DNA of 64,000 bases from Ruminococcus sp. (GCA_017480485.1 JAFVAN010000039.1:1-64000); one strand, 5' to 3'. Positions 18,142 to 28,075 are shown, counted from the stretch's first letter. Translations and numbers: made by a program. Notes: generated by a model from the letters alone, not told the origin.

Positions 18142-19269
18142 TTAAACCGAGGCTCCCTTTCCTACGAACATAGGATAGCTGGGTGCGCCGTTAAGAATAT
18201 GGTTCTCACCGATATGAACGTTCTTGTCAGTGATGAGGTAGTTGACCTCGCTGTTCTCGCCGACAACTGTGCCCTGCATAAGAATGCTGTTCTTTACCTT
18301 TGCGCCCTTGGCGACCTTAACGCCGCGGAAGAGGACAGAATTCTCGACCTCGCCCTCGACGATGCAGCCGTCGGCGATAAGAGAATTTGTGACCTTGCTG
18401 TCCAGATCGTACTTAACGGGAGCGTTGTCGCTTACCTTAGTATAGATAGCGCGCTTGGGCAGGAAGAGCTTCTTGGCGTTCTCGGGATCCAGCAGGTCCT
18501 GATTTGCCTTGAGGTATGTAGCCACGCTGGAGATCTTGCTGAAGTAGTTGATATACTCATAAGCCATGATGTTGAGCTCATTGCACTTGGCCTGAAGAAC
18601 GTCGGTCTCGAAGCTTACGCTGCCTCTTGCAATGGCGTCTGTCACCATGTCGATGAGGAACTGCTTGCTCATAACAAAGATGTTAAGGCTCAGATTGCAG
18701 GTGCCGCTGATGTCGGGGCGGATAAGAACTGATCTTACCTTGCCGTTCTCGTCGGTGCTGAGGACTGTGGAGCCGTTGATGACCTCGGTGTCATAAACAC
18801 CTGTGTGAGAAACAACGGTGATATCAGCGCCGCTCTCAACGTGCTGTGCAACAATGGGCTTGAAGTCCATGTTGGTAACAGTGTCGCAGTCAGCCAGTAC
18901 AACATAGTCACAAAGGGCGTGCTTGATGAAGCTCATTGCGCCGTAAAGCGCCTCTATGCGGCCTCTGTAGAGGTTCGTGGTAACATTGCCGAAGGGAGGC
19001 AGGATGTAAAGGCCGCCCTTCTTTCTCGAGAGGTCCCACTCGCGGCCGGAGCCCAGATGGTCCAGCAGAGACTGATAGTTGCTCTTGGTGATAACGCCGA
19101 CATTGGTAATGCCGCTGTTCACCATATTAGACAGCGGAAAGTCGATAAGACGATATCTTCCGCCGAAGAGGATCGAACCCATAGTTCTGTTTTTTGTAAG
19201 GTCACCGACCGTCATGTCGTGCATATTTGCGAACACGAGGCCGAGAACATTTCCCATATTTACTTCCAC
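18142..19269 (-). CDS. glgD: Glucose-1-phosphate adenylyltransferase subunit GlgD
   Basis: 375 residues. GlgD is the regulatory, usually non-catalytic partner of GlgC. The N-terminal catalytic loop GGxGxRL is absent (the start reads NVLGLVFANMHDM), while DFPLSNMVNSGI and the C-terminal left-handed beta-helix repeats are kept. The frame opens with GTG at 19269; an ATG four codons later (19257) is an equally plausible start. It follows glgC by 18 nt. Confidence 0.93.
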   Translation of the reverse strand: MEVNMGNVLGLVFANMHDMTVGDLTKNRTMGSILFGGRYRLIDFPLSNMVNSGITNVGVITKSNYQSLLDHLGSGREWDLSRKKGGLYILPPFGNVTTNLYRGRIEALYGAMSFIKHALCDYVVLADCDTVTNMDFKPIVAQHVESGADITVVSHTGVYDTEVINGSTVLSTDENGKVRSVLIRPDISGTCNLSLNIFVMSKQFLIDMVTDAIARGSVSFETDVLQAKCNELNIMAYEYINYFSKISSVATYLKANQDLLDPENAKKLFLPKRAIYTKVSDNAPVKYDLDSKVTNSLIADGCIVEGEVENSVLFRGVKVAKGAKVKNSILMQGTVVGENSEVNYLITDKNVHIGENHILNGAPSYPMFVGKGASV

Positions 19270-19287
19270 TTTAAAGCTACCCCTTTC

Positions 19288-20490
19288 TTACTTATCTTCC
19301 GAAGCTATCTCCTTGGGAGCAACAACTGCACCCGCCGAGATATTGAGATTATGGCCGACTACCGCAACGCCCCAGGTATCCTTGTCAGAAATATTCTCGG
19401 GTCTTGCGCCTATCTGGGCATTCTCTCCGATAACGGAATTTTCGCCTACGATAGCATACTCTACCTTTGCGCCCTTCTTTACAACGCAGCCGGGCATCAG
19501 GATGGAGTCGTAGATAACTGCGCCCTCCTCGACTGTTACGCCGTCGGAGATCATGGAGAACTCAACAGAGCCGTCGATGGAGCAGCCCTCTGTTACCATG
19601 GAGTTCTGTATCATGGCGTTCTTGCCGATATACTGGGGAGCCATCACGGGGTTGCGCGAATAGATCTTCCAAGCGGGATCGTAGAGGTCGATGGGGATAT
19701 TCGGATTGATAAGGTCCATATTTGCCTCCCAGAGGGAGTCGATGGTGCCGACGTCCTTCCAGTAGCCGTCGAAGCGGTAAGCCACCAGCTTCTCGCCTGC
19801 TTCTCTCATGTCGGGGATTATGTTCTTTCCGAAGTCCTTGCTGGCTTCCTTGTCGTTCTCGTTAGCGATGAGGTAGGCCTTCAGCTTGGACCAGGTGAAG
19901 ATGTAGATACCCATTGAAGCGAGGGTGGAGCGGGGGTTCTTCGGCTTCTCCTCGAAGTCGATGATGTTGTCATCGGCGTCGGTGATCATGATGCCGAAGC
20001 GGGATGCCTCCTCCTTGGGAACATCAAGAACTGCGATGGTAGCCGCGGCCTTCTTTTCCTTGTGGTAGTTGAGCATCTTGTTATAGTCCATCTTGTAGAT
20101 ATGGTCACCGGAGAGCACTACAACGTACTCGGGGTCATATCTGTCGATGAAGTTGATATTCTGATAGATAGCATTCGCGGTACCCGAATACCAGCTGGCG
20201 CCGGAGGCCTTCTCATAGGGAGGCAGAACATGGACACCGCCGTGAACTCGGTCCAGATCCCAAGGCTGGCCGTTGCCGATATATTCGTTGAGCACCAGAG
20301 GCTGGTACTGAGTCAGCACGCCCACGGTGTCGATCCCCGAATTGATGCAGTTGGAGAGAGGGAAATCAATGATACGATACTTTGCGCCGAAAGGCACTGC
20401 AGGCTTTGCAACTGTCTGGGTAAGAGCATACAAACGGCTGCCCTGACCGCCGGCAAGAAGCATAGCCACACATTCTTTTTTGTTGAACAT
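19288..20490 (-). CDS. glgC: Glucose-1-phosphate adenylyltransferase GlgC
   Basis: 400 residues. It makes ADP-glucose from glucose 1-phosphate and ATP, the committed step of glycogen synthesis. Motifs: [11 protein letters not shown] (nucleotide loop), [33 protein letters not shown] and [10 protein letters not shown], then hexapeptide-like repeats in the C-terminal beta-helix. It probably forms a heteromer with GlgD. It lies 67 nt after glgB. Confidence 0.96.
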   Translation of the reverse strand: MFNKKECVAMLLAGGQGSRLYALTQTVAKPAVPFGAKYRIIDFPLSNCINSGIDTVGVLTQYQPLVLNEYIGNGQPWDLDRVHGGVHVLPPYEKASGASWYSGTANAIYQNINFIDRYDPEYVVVLSGDHIYKMDYNKMLNYHKEKKAAATIAVLDVPKEEASRFGIMITDADDNIIDFEEKPKNPRSTLASMGIYIFTWSKLKAYLIANENDKEASKDFGKNIIPDMREAGEKLVAYRFDGYWKDVGTIDSLWEANMDLINPNIPIDLYDPAWKIYSRNPVMAPQYIGKNAMIQNSMVTEGCSIDGSVEFSMISDGVTVEEGAVIYDSILMPGCVVKKGAKVEYAIVGENSVIGENAQIGARPENISDKDTWGVAVVGHNLNISAGAVVAPKEIASEDK

Positions 20491-20557
20491 AATAATTCAC
20501 CCACCATTTAATATTATTTACTTGATCTATAGTCAGGCTTTCGCCCGAACAACTTTG

Positions 20558-22570
20558 TTACTCCGACTTCTTGCTTTTTGCGGAGGTCTTGCGAGCCGCG
20601 GTCTTCTTGGCGGCGGGCTTGGACTTTGCGGAAGGCTTCTTTTCCTCTACTGCGCCTTCCTTTTTCTTTCTTTGCTGCTTCTTCTTTACTGTGAAGTACA
20701 TTACGGAGAAGGCAGGGATATCGACGCAGATAGAATTCTCGAAGCCGTGCATCCCGACGGGCTGAGACTTAACGGTGCCGTTGGTTATCGGCGAGCCGTC
20801 GGGAGAGGTGGAATTGAGCACCTCTGTATAAGAGCCCTCATAGGGAACGCCGAAGCAGTAGGAGGTCCTTGCCACGGGGACGAAGTTGCAGACAACAATG
20901 ATCTCGTTGCCCTTTCTGTCGAAGCGGCGGAAGATGATGATAGACTGCTTATAATCGTCGTTGGCTATCCAGTTGAAGCCCTCCCAGGAGAAGTCATTCT
21001 CCCAGAGCTGGGGATGGTCGAGATAGAAATTATTCAGCGTCTTGATATAGTTATGATAGTTCCTGTGGTTCTCATACTCCTCTATCATGAACCACTCGAG
21101 GCCGTTTTCGTAGTCCCACTCACGGAACTGAGCGAACTCTGTACCCATAAAGGTGAGCTTCTTACCCGGGTGGGCCATCATGTATGCCATGAAGAGCCTT
21201 GCCTGAGCAAATTTCTGATCCACATCGGAGCCGAACATCTTGTTGACCAGCGAGGCCTTTCCGTGAACAACCTCATCATGAGAGATGGGAAGTATGAAAT
21301 TCTCCGAGAAAGCATAGAAGAAGGAGAAGGTCAGCATATCGTGGTGGAAGGCGCGGTGGATGGGGTCCATAGCCATATACTTGAGCATATCGTTCATCCA
21401 GCCCATGTTCCACTTAAAGTTGAAGCCGAGTCCGCCGTCACTGGTGGGCTTTGTTACCATAGGCCAAGCCGTGGATTCCTCGGCGATCATCAGCGTCTGA
21501 GGATTTCTCGCAAACACCGACTCGTTGAGCTTCTTGAAGAAGTCGATGGCTTCAAGGTTCTCGTGGCCGCCAAAGACATTGGGCGTCCACTCGCCGTCGC
21601 GCCTGTCGTAGTCAAGGTAGAGCATCGAAGCAACAGCGTCAACGCGGAGACCGTCGATGTGGTATTTCTCGATCCAGTAGAGGGCGTTGGAGATAAGGAA
21701 GCTCCTTACCTCGCCCCTGCCGTAATCGAACACTCTCGTGCCCCAAGCAAGGTGGTCGCGCTTCTTGGGGTCGGCGTACTCATAGGAGGCGCCGCCGTCG
21801 AACTCGAAAAGTCCTGCCTCGTCCCTTGGGAAATGAGCAGGCACCCAGTCCAGGATAACGGCAATGCCGTTGTTGTGGAAGATGTCGATCATCTTCATGA
21901 ACTCATGAGGTGTGCCGAAGCGGGATGTGGGAGCATAATAGCCTATTCCCTGATAGCCCCAAGACCCGTCAAAGGGGAACTCTGCCAGAGGCATGAGCTC
22001 GATGTGGGTATAGCCCATCTCCTTGAGGTAGGGACAGATCTCCTCGGCAAAGCCGGAATAGCTGTAATACTCGCCTGTGGTGCAGGCCTTCCAAGAATTG
22101 AGGTGCGCCTCGTAGATATTCATCGGGGCGTTGTAAATATCCTTCTTTTCCTTCTGCTTCATCCACTTACCGTCGCCCCACTTATAGCCTTCGATATCAA
22201 ATATCTTCGAGCCTGTGCCGGGCTTCATTTCCATGTGGGTGCCGTAGGGGTCGGCCTTTAATCTTGTCTTTCCGTCACAGCCTGTGACCGCAAATTTGTA
22301 GGTATCGAACGTTTTCAGGCCCTCGATGAAGGCCTCCCAGATGCCTGTATCGGCGATCTTCTCGCAGACGTTCGCAAAACCGTTCCAGTCGTTGAAATCG
22401 CCAACGACAGAGACTGACTGCGCCTTCTCTGCCCATACGCGGAAATAATAGCCTGACTTGCCTTCCTTCTCGCCCTTGTGGCAGCCAAGGAAGTCATAGG
22501 CCATGAGATTGGTTCCCTGATGGAACAGGTAGATCGGTGCCTGATATGTTTCGGGGATCTCATTTATCAT
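20558..22570 (-). CDS. glgB: 1,4-alpha-glucan branching enzyme with basic C-terminal tail
   Basis: 670 residues from the ATG at 22570, chosen for AGGAGG 9 nt upstream. GH13 branching enzyme with an N-terminal CBM48-like module (RVWAEKAQSVSVVGDFNDW) and the catalytic barrel: DWVPAHFP, DGLRVDAVASM (nucleophile Asp), IAEEST (acid Glu) and LPISHDEVVHGK. Odd feature: after the final beta-domain a tail of about 45 residues, rich in Lys, Ala, Ser and Pro (KSKPAAKKTAARKTSAKSKK), resembles a histone H1-like tail. First gene of the glycogen operon. Confidence 0.95.
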   Translation of the reverse strand: MINEIPETYQAPIYLFHQGTNLMAYDFLGCHKGEKEGKSGYYFRVWAEKAQSVSVVGDFNDWNGFANVCEKIADTGIWEAFIEGLKTFDTYKFAVTGCDGKTRLKADPYGTHMEMKPGTGSKIFDIEGYKWGDGKWMKQKEKKDIYNAPMNIYEAHLNSWKACTTGEYYSYSGFAEEICPYLKEMGYTHIELMPLAEFPFDGSWGYQGIGYYAPTSRFGTPHEFMKMIDIFHNNGIAVILDWVPAHFPRDEAGLFEFDGGASYEYADPKKRDHLAWGTRVFDYGRGEVRSFLISNALYWIEKYHIDGLRVDAVASMLYLDYDRRDGEWTPNVFGGHENLEAIDFFKKLNESVFARNPQTLMIAEESTAWPMVTKPTSDGGLGFNFKWNMGWMNDMLKYMAMDPIHRAFHHDMLTFSFFYAFSENFILPISHDEVVHGKASLVNKMFGSDVDQKFAQARLFMAYMMAHPGKKLTFMGTEFAQFREWDYENGLEWFMIEEYENHRNYHNYIKTLNNFYLDHPQLWENDFSWEGFNWIANDDYKQSIIIFRRFDRKGNEIIVVCNFVPVARTSYCFGVPYEGSYTEVLNSTSPDGSPITNGTVKSQPVGMHGFENSICVDIPAFSVMYFTVKKKQQRKKKEGAVEEKKPSAKSKPAAKKTAARKTSAKSKKSE

Positions 22571-22670
22571 AGCGTTTTTCCTCCTGCAAGGAATATTATT
22601 GCGGAAACCGACCTTTGCCTTTTGTCGCTTTTCATGCAAAATATACAAAGGTATAAATTTCCACAATTAT

Positions 22671-22699
22671 ATTTTACACTCTTTTGATAAAATTTGCAA
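22671..22699 (-). promoter_or_regulatory. Sigma-A promoter for the glycogen operon
   Basis: On the minus strand, TTGCAA (22699-22694), 17-nt spacer, TAAAAT (22676-22671), giving a leader of about 95 nt before glgB. The stretch 22700-22793 is AT-rich with no other assignable element. Confidence 0.6.
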
Positions 22700-22793
22700 T
22701 AGTTTTAGTCATGTTTTTCGGTTTATCACAGATTTCAACCTATATATTTGTTAAAAATGACGAATAATTTGTAATAAAAACGAAACAAATTCC

Positions 22794-25118
22794 TTAAAAC
22801 GGTGTTTTTTTCAGTTTAACGCGGAAAACGGCTACTGAAATATCGTCTCGAGGCGGCTGGGAGGAGGTAGACTTTGAAGTCTTGGAGCTGTAGTTTTTCA
22901 TGGCGCTTTCGCCTATAACGGTGGCGATCTCTTTAGTCGAAAGCTCCGAGATGTTTTCAAGCTCTGCTGCAGCGCTCACTGCCGACCGCTCTGCCCCATC
23001 GGAGGACAGGATGATGATATCGCCGTCGAAGAGCTTACAGGAATATGTATCAGGCGGACAGGAATCCAAAATTCCCACCGGGAAGGAGCGGTCGCCGAAG
23101 GCTGTAAGGACCCCGTCTCTGAGCAGATAGGTAGGGGCAGCACCTGCTTTCAAAAGCTCTGCTGTCCCGGAAAAGAGGTCAAAGGTCAGCACGTCCACTG
23201 CGGCGAAGGACTCCTCTGCGTTCTTAGTGAGCAGAGCTGAATTCACGAGCCTGAGGGCCGTGCGCATGGAAACGCCTGCGGTCATAAGCCTCCCGGCGAG
23301 ATCGGCAGCAAACACGGAATCCAAGCGAGCGCGGGGGCCTGTTCCCATGCCGTCAGCAAGAACAGCGCAGACATCCCCGGAGGGAAGATCAATGACCTCG
23401 ATAACATCACCCGAGACCGGAGAGGCCGTACCTGCGGCGGTGTAAGTGGCATAGTCAAGGCCGTAGAGTGTCCGCTCGTGAAAAACTATCCTTGCGGCGC
23501 CGCCGGACATGGAAATAACGGGCAGCTCCAGATCGGTGTCGGTGATATCCGAGACCGCCACCGCCGCCTCCGCGGCGTCACCGTGAAAGGCACAGAGCAA
23601 ATAAACATCCACTCGGCGATAACCGCAGTGGTCAAGATAGGCACAGGCACGAACGTTATTATAGCCCAGCGAAGAAAAATATCCGGCCACCTTTGCCGAG
23701 AGCGCAGGATCTACAGAGCGCAGGCCATCAACGCGATAGGACAGGTCCCCGAGCAGGTCCTCCATGGTGACCAGCTGCTCGCAGAGCAGGGATCGCAGCT
23801 GCGAAGAACGCACCCTTCCCGCCCGAAACTCCGAAAGGGCCGCAGCAGAATAATTGAAGCTGTCGGAGAGCAGCTCGGGCTTTGTGCAGGCCGGAAAAGC
23901 CGCTGCCGCCTCACAGGAGGCTATCTCACCAAAGTGCTCCGCCGCCTCGGCAAGCTGTGAAAGACGGGCGCGATGCTGCTTTTCATTGGGTGAACAGCCC
24001 CCTTTTTTCGAGCAGCGGGAGCAAAGCTCGTCCCATGCCCTGTCTGCGGGAGAGGGTGCTTTTATCTTCCGCTCAAGGGCGGAGTTCACAAGAACGATCT
24101 CCTTCCTGATATCCGAAAGGGTGTGAGAAACAAAGCTGAGCCTCGAAGCGGTGGTGCTGCTTAGTGCAGAATAAACTCCCGAGCTGCCGAAGACAAGGGC
24201 AGAAAAGCGCCTTGCCAATTTTTCGGGTATAAGCGCGAAGGCAACAGCACCAATGGCGGCGTCTCCAAACATATAAAATGTATCGGGACCAACGCCCGAG
24301 GTAACGAGTCCCGCAGCGGCAGAGAAGAGAAAAGCAAGGGCCACTGCCAAAGTACCAAGCTGTGAAAAAGCCCCGCAGATCAGCCCGACGGCAGCAAGAA
24401 GAAAGGTATTCCCCGCCAGAGAGGGCGCGCCGATGAGCATAGCGCAGGTGGTGAGGGCACCGAAGGCAGCACCCCAGACAGAGCCCCGCTTCCTTGCCGC
24501 CAGCAGCAGAACGGCACAGGCGAGGGCTCGTCCAATATCAATAAAAAATATCTTTGCTCCCGCAAGGGCAGAAATAAGGCAGATATAGACCGCCGCCATG
24601 CAAAACAGCTCGGCGCCCGTAGAGGCAAAGCTCCCCCTCTCGGAATATTGCGCCGCAAGAAGCGAGAAGGCGTAAACGAATACTCCCAACATCAGCGCCG
24701 ACAGCACTCCGGCCATTGCGGCGCCGCCGCTCATACCCACAGCCGAGGAGTAGACAAGAGAAAGCAGCCCGCCGATCAGCGCCGAGGAGGCAGCATTGAG
24801 CAATGGCTCGCGGTCATAAAAGCTGCGGATGGAAGTAAATCGTCGCACCATATAGCGAAAAAGCCCGATAAGCAGCATGGCAGAAAGCGGCACTATCCCT
24901 CGAGAGAAAGAGCCGCTGATGGCATAATACACCCCGGAGGCAAGGAACACGGGTATGGCGCTCTCCGGAAAAACAGCACTAAGCCCCACGTTTATGAGCG
25001 ACGCTCTCCCGCCAACGTTCCCCGCCGAGGCTAAAAGTGCTGTCAAGGAAACAGCAATACAAATGGCAATAGCCGAGTGATCAGTCTTTTCTACTGTAAA
25101 GCTTGATTGATTTCTCAT
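22794..25118 (-). CDS. spoIIE: Stage II sporulation protein E (PP2C phosphatase)
   Basis: 774 residues from the ATG at 25118, preceded by AAAGGAAAGTGATAATA. The first about 300 residues form roughly ten membrane helices, then a cytoplasmic region with a Cys-rich patch (ELCSRCSKKGGCSP) seen in clostridial SpoIIE, and the C-terminal PP2C domain with CAVLADGMGTGPRA and IIILSSDGAER metal-binding motifs. SpoIIE dephosphorylates SpoIIAA to release sigma-F in the forespore. Its presence suggests the organism can sporulate or descends from a sporulator. Confidence 0.92.
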   Translation of the reverse strand: MRNQSSFTVEKTDHSAIAICIAVSLTALLASAGNVGGRASLINVGLSAVFPESAIPVFLASGVYYAISGSFSRGIVPLSAMLLIGLFRYMVRRFTSIRSFYDREPLLNAASSALIGGLLSLVYSSAVGMSGGAAMAGVLSALMLGVFVYAFSLLAAQYSERGSFASTGAELFCMAAVYICLISALAGAKIFFIDIGRALACAVLLLAARKRGSVWGAAFGALTTCAMLIGAPSLAGNTFLLAAVGLICGAFSQLGTLAVALAFLFSAAAGLVTSGVGPDTFYMFGDAAIGAVAFALIPEKLARRFSALVFGSSGVYSALSSTTASRLSFVSHTLSDIRKEIVLVNSALERKIKAPSPADRAWDELCSRCSKKGGCSPNEKQHRARLSQLAEAAEHFGEIASCEAAAAFPACTKPELLSDSFNYSAAALSEFRAGRVRSSQLRSLLCEQLVTMEDLLGDLSYRVDGLRSVDPALSAKVAGYFSSLGYNNVRACAYLDHCGYRRVDVYLLCAFHGDAAEAAVAVSDITDTDLELPVISMSGGAARIVFHERTLYGLDYATYTAAGTASPVSGDVIEVIDLPSGDVCAVLADGMGTGPRARLDSVFAADLAGRLMTAGVSMRTALRLVNSALLTKNAEESFAAVDVLTFDLFSGTAELLKAGAAPTYLLRDGVLTAFGDRSFPVGILDSCPPDTYSCKLFDGDIIILSSDGAERSAVSAAAELENISELSTKEIATVIGESAMKNYSSKTSKSTSSQPPRDDISVAVFRVKLKKTPF

Positions 25119-25217
25119 TATTATCACTTTCCTTTTGCAAAAATATAATTCCGAATAATATGTTACTCTTGTTTGCAAAAAGAAAATGTTGAAAACAGGC
25201 GGTTTGAAAATAATAAT

Positions 25218-25252
25218 ATCGCCCGCATCGACAAGCTTCGACAACGGGCGAT
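25218..25252 (-). terminator. Terminator between rsmA and spoIIE
   Basis: ATCGCCCG and CGGGCGAT pair around an imperfectly paired 19-nt apex. On the minus strand ATTATTATTTTC follows. It lies 25 nt after rsmA. Confidence 0.75.
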
Positions 25253-25276
25253 AGTCGTATGACAAGTATTTTTGCT

Positions 25277-26140
25277 TTAAGGCATGAGTTTCAAAAGCTC
25301 GTTTGAGAAGGCAACGAAACCATTCATCGAAAGCTGCTCTGGACGGATGTTCTCCGTCAAGCCCGCATCAAGGATGGCGCTGCGGACTATTTCCTTGGAA
25401 ATACCGAGGCCCGAGGCAGCGGAATTTAGAAGAGTCTTGCGGCGCTGTGAAAACGCTGCACGTACGGTCTTAAAGAAAAACCTCTCGTCCGCCACGCCCT
25501 CTGGTGTGTTTTCACGGATGTTGAAGCGTACAACGCAGCTGTCAACGTTCGGCTGGGGCATAAAGCTGCCGCGGGAGACATTGAAAAGCACCTCAGGCTC
25601 CGAAAAATAACGGACGGCCACTGTAACAGCCCCCACCTCCCGCGTGCCGAGCTCGGCACAGAGACGCTGAGCTGCCTCCTTCTGCACCATTACGGTGATG
25701 GCGCGTATACGCAGGCGGCTTTCCAGCAGCATCATTATTATTGGCGAGGTGATGTAATATGGCAGATTGGCGCAGACCGCCACCTCAAGGCCCTCAAATT
25801 CATTCTTTATCAATTCAGCGAGATCGACCTTCATCACGTCCTCGTTGATGATCTTTATATTGTCGAACTCCCCGAGGGTCTCCTCCAGCACTGACATCAG
25901 GCGCTGGTCTATCTCGATGGCCACCACCTTGTCAGCGCGCTTTGCAAGCTCGCAGGTAAGGACTCCTATACCCGTTCCTATCTCGATAACGCCGCAGCCT
26001 GCGGCGGCCCCGCCCATTTCGGCTATTCGGGGGCAGACTGTGGGATTTATAAGAAAATTCTGGCCTAGGCCCTTTGAAAAGCTGAAATCGTGCCGCGCCA
26101 GCAGGTCCTTGATGACGCCGATGTTTGAAAGCTCCTTCAT
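25277..26140 (-). CDS. rsmA: 16S rRNA dimethyladenosine transferase
   Basis: 287 residues, the family norm. RsmA (KsgA) dimethylates two adjacent adenosines in helix 45 of 16S rRNA. Motifs: KGLGQNFL near 20, SAM-binding motif I IEIGTGIGVLT, acidic motif VVAIEIDQRL, and motif IV NLPYYITSPI that contacts the target adenine. GGGAG precedes the ATG by 6 nt. It is monocistronic with its own consensus promoter. Confidence 0.97.
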   Translation of the reverse strand: MKELSNIGVIKDLLARHDFSFSKGLGQNFLINPTVCPRIAEMGGAAAGCGVIEIGTGIGVLTCELAKRADKVVAIEIDQRLMSVLEETLGEFDNIKIINEDVMKVDLAELIKNEFEGLEVAVCANLPYYITSPIIMMLLESRLRIRAITVMVQKEAAQRLCAELGTREVGAVTVAVRYFSEPEVLFNVSRGSFMPQPNVDSCVVRFNIRENTPEGVADERFFFKTVRAAFSQRRKTLLNSAASGLGISKEIVRSAILDAGLTENIRPEQLSMNGFVAFSNELLKLMP

Positions 26141-26176
26141 ATTCTTCTCCCTTCGCGCTTTTTCTTTTTTTCAAAT

Positions 26177-26205
26177 ATTATATCACCGCCGTGGGTGCTT
26201 GTCAA
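26177..26205 (-). promoter_or_regulatory. Consensus sigma-A promoter for rsmA
   Basis: On the minus strand, TTGACA (26205-26200), 17-nt spacer, TATAAT (26182-26177). Confidence 0.85.
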
Positions 26206-26283
26206 TAATCATGCAGCTGAATAAAAGCCGTGTTTTCGGGAAGAATAATTCTGAAATCATCATATCCCGAAGGAGGCAGAATT

Positions 26284-26532
26284 ATGTCACTTTACAATTA
26301 TTCCATGGGTACGGACCTGCCGCCCGCCCTGAGAAACGCAATTCTTGACAGCGAGGGCGGAGCCGAGAGCTTCAATGCCCTTTCCGCAGACAGACAGCAG
26401 GCGGTTATCACTGGCGCGGGCTCTGCCGTTTCCGCGGCGGATATCGAGGAGCTAATGAAGCAGTCCGATGCAGCGCTGTGCTCGGATATCTGCGCTGCCG
26501 AGTACCGCGATATCGGCTCAAAGCCCCTGTGA
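26284..26532 (+). CDS. Small protein of unknown function
   Basis: 82 residues, start chosen for GGAGG 7 nt before ATG 26284. The protein is acidic and helical (SLYNYSMGTDLPPALRNAIL at the N-terminus), with no membrane segment and no motif I recognise. A hairpin TTCGGGA/TCCCGAA (26235-26271) ends right at the ribosome site and could control access to it. Its pattern of xALRNAILDSEGGAE followed by LSADRQQAV suggests a helical bundle. Function unknown. Confidence 0.6.
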   Translation: MSLYNYSMGTDLPPALRNAILDSEGGAESFNALSADRQQAVITGAGSAVSAADIEELMKQSDAALCSDICAAEYRDIGSKPL

Positions 26533-26622
26533 CATACAACATATTGAGCCCTCGGGGGCTTGTTTAGTCAAAATGTACAATCTCGGCTCTTTTAGTTAAC
26601 GGAAATTTTATAATATATAATG

Positions 26623-26651
26623 TTGAAATTTAACACGTGATATAGTAAAAT
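26623..26651 (+). promoter_or_regulatory. Probable promoter of the purine operon
   Basis: TTGAAA (26623-26628), 17-nt spacer, TAAAAT (26646-26651). The inferred leader of about 220 nt before purE holds a short ORF and a terminator-like hairpin. I looked for a purine riboswitch core in 26533-26876 and did not find one. Confidence 0.6.
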
Positions 26652-26697
26652 AATAAGTAGAGAAAAGTGCGGCAGCGCGCGTTAAGGAGGAAGTCCG

Positions 26698-26823
26698 ATG
26701 ACTTGTTCGGCTACCGTGGAGCAGTCACTGTTTTCTGCTTCTGAAAGCGTTTACGGCTCGTCCTTCGGGTCTTGCTTTTTTGCGCCTTGTTTTTCCTCTG
26801 CCCGCTTTTCTGAGATCAAGTAA
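26698..26823 (+). CDS. Possible leader peptide upstream of purE
   Basis: 41 codons starting at an ATG that has AAGGAGG 7 nt upstream and ending in TAA at 26823. The product is rich in Ser and Phe with four Cys (start [20 protein letters not shown]). Codon use is more T-rich than in neighbouring genes. It could be a translated leader peptide acting in attenuation, or a structured RNA that happens to be open. A hairpin with a U-run follows immediately. Confidence 0.4.
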   Translation: MTCSATVEQSLFSASESVYGSSFGSCFFAPCFSSARFSEIK

Positions 26824-26826
26824 ATG

Positions 26827-26860
26827 GCTGCAGCTTTTTTTGTTGCAGTTTTTTTGTTTT
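26827..26860 (+). terminator. Terminator-like hairpin between leader ORF and purE
   Basis: CTGCA and TGCAG pair around an 11-nt T-rich loop, then TTTTTTTG. The stem is short, so termination would be conditional or leaky, as in an attenuator. Confidence 0.45.
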
Positions 26861-26876
26861 GAAAGGACTGATAAAA

Positions 26877-27374
26877 ATGAAAAAGGTTGCGGTTATCATG
26901 GGATCGGACAGCGATTTTCCCGTGGTATCAAAGGCTGTTAAGGAGCTCAAAAGCTACGGCGTGCCCTATGAGTGCAGAGTTATGAGCGCCCACAGGACCC
27001 CAGCTGCTGCTGCCGAATTTGCTGCAAGCGCAAAGGACAACGGTTTTGGCGTTATCATCTGCGCGGCGGGAATGGCGGCCCATCTGGCTGGCGTTTTTGC
27101 GGGACACACTACCCTGCCCGTTATCGGCATCCCCATGAAGTCGGCGGCGCTGGACGGCATGGATGCCCTGCTGGCTACTGTTATGATGCCCCCGGGGGTG
27201 CCCGTTGCCACAGTTGGCATCGACGGCGCCAAGAACGCAGCGCTCTTAGCGGTGCAGATACTTGCCCTCTCGGACGATGCGCTGGCCCAAAGGCTGCTTG
27301 AAGAAAAGCAGAAGATGGCCGAGGGCGTTGAGGCCAAGGACAAGGCCCTGCAGGATAAGCTTACGGAGCTCTGA
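26877..27374 (+). CDS. purE: N5-carboxyaminoimidazole ribonucleotide mutase
   Basis: 165 residues, class I PurE. It rearranges N5-CAIR to CAIR in purine synthesis. Motifs: [10 protein letters not shown] (phosphate loop), [20 protein letters not shown] and the segment ending in PVIGIP. The ATG at 26877 is used, with GAAAGGA upstream. No purK is adjacent, although class I PurE normally works on the PurK product. First enzyme gene of the operon. Confidence 0.95.
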   Translation: MKKVAVIMGSDSDFPVVSKAVKELKSYGVPYECRVMSAHRTPAAAAEFAASAKDNGFGVIICAAGMAAHLAGVFAGHTTLPVIGIPMKSAALDGMDALLATVMMPPGVPVATVGIDGAKNAALLAVQILALSDDALAQRLLEEKQKMAEGVEAKDKALQDKLTEL

Positions 27375-27384
27375 GGGCAGGTCA

Positions 27385-28038
27385 ATGACACAGACCGAAA
27401 GAAAAGAGCGCTCCGAAAAGCTTTTGAAAGAGCAAGGCATCGCTGTAAACGCCTATCTTCCTTTTATCGAGGACGAGAGTGAGGTAGCGGTCAAGGAACT
27501 CGAGGCCGTGTGCCGCAGGGCCGTGGCTGCACTGCTCATCATTCAGGCAGACTTTGAGCTGCAAAACGAGAGCAACGAGGACTTTGACTTTGTCGTCGGC
27601 TTGATCGACAAGTTCGGTGTAAGGAACGACCTGAACCCCAAGGAAAGACGCATCCTTGACAAGACCTGCTCCCAGCAGGACATCATCGACGTTGTTTGGG
27701 AGTACGAGGCCTGCTGGGCTCTTTTTTGGGCGCTGGGCTTTGTGGAGGACATCTCCGACAGCTCTGACATCTGCGACTGTGAGGCGGCCGTGGGGTTTGT
27801 TTCTCAGTGCGAGGAACTGGAGGACTTCATCTCCCGCTGCAAGCTTAGAAGCAAGGGTGAGATTCTGGATATGCTGGATCTTTATTACAGATATAACTGG
27901 GCGGTGGTCGAAAAACGGCTCAGGCCCGAGACCGAGATCGGCGAGCTCAACGGCGACGTAGTCGTTGAACGCAGGCGAGGTCTTGAATGGCTGCTTTCCG
28001 ACGAGGCCGACTGGTACGATATATCACTCGACACATAA
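27385..28038 (+). CDS. DUF4272 family protein
   Basis: 217 residues starting 10 nt after purE. The stretch [19 protein letters not shown] following a region [13 protein letters not shown] matches my recollection of the DUF4272 family (helical, tryptophan-rich, no known reaction). No signal peptide or membrane helix. It sits between purE and purC in the same direction and is probably cotranscribed, but nothing in its sequence links it to purine chemistry. Confidence 0.75.
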   Translation: MTQTERKERSEKLLKEQGIAVNAYLPFIEDESEVAVKELEAVCRRAVAALLIIQADFELQNESNEDFDFVVGLIDKFGVRNDLNPKERRILDKTCSQQDIIDVVWEYEACWALFWALGFVEDISDSSDICDCEAAVGFVSQCEELEDFISRCKLRSKGEILDMLDLYYRYNWAVVEKRLRPETEIGELNGDVVVERRRGLEWLLSDEADWYDISLDT

Positions 28039-28075
28039 CGACAACACAAAACAACATAAACTGGAGGAAAAGAAA

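Noticed and set aside
18805..19917. Open frame of 370 codons on the plus strand
   Set aside because: Antisense to glgD and glgC, both well supported by motifs and operon structure.
20480..22261. Open frame of 593 codons on the plus strand
   Set aside because: Antisense to the clear glgB gene; composition is a mirror of glgB codons and no domain is seen.
26533..26876. Purine, PRPP/ppGpp or ZTP riboswitch before purE
   Set aside because: None of the core sequences of these classes could be recognised by eye.
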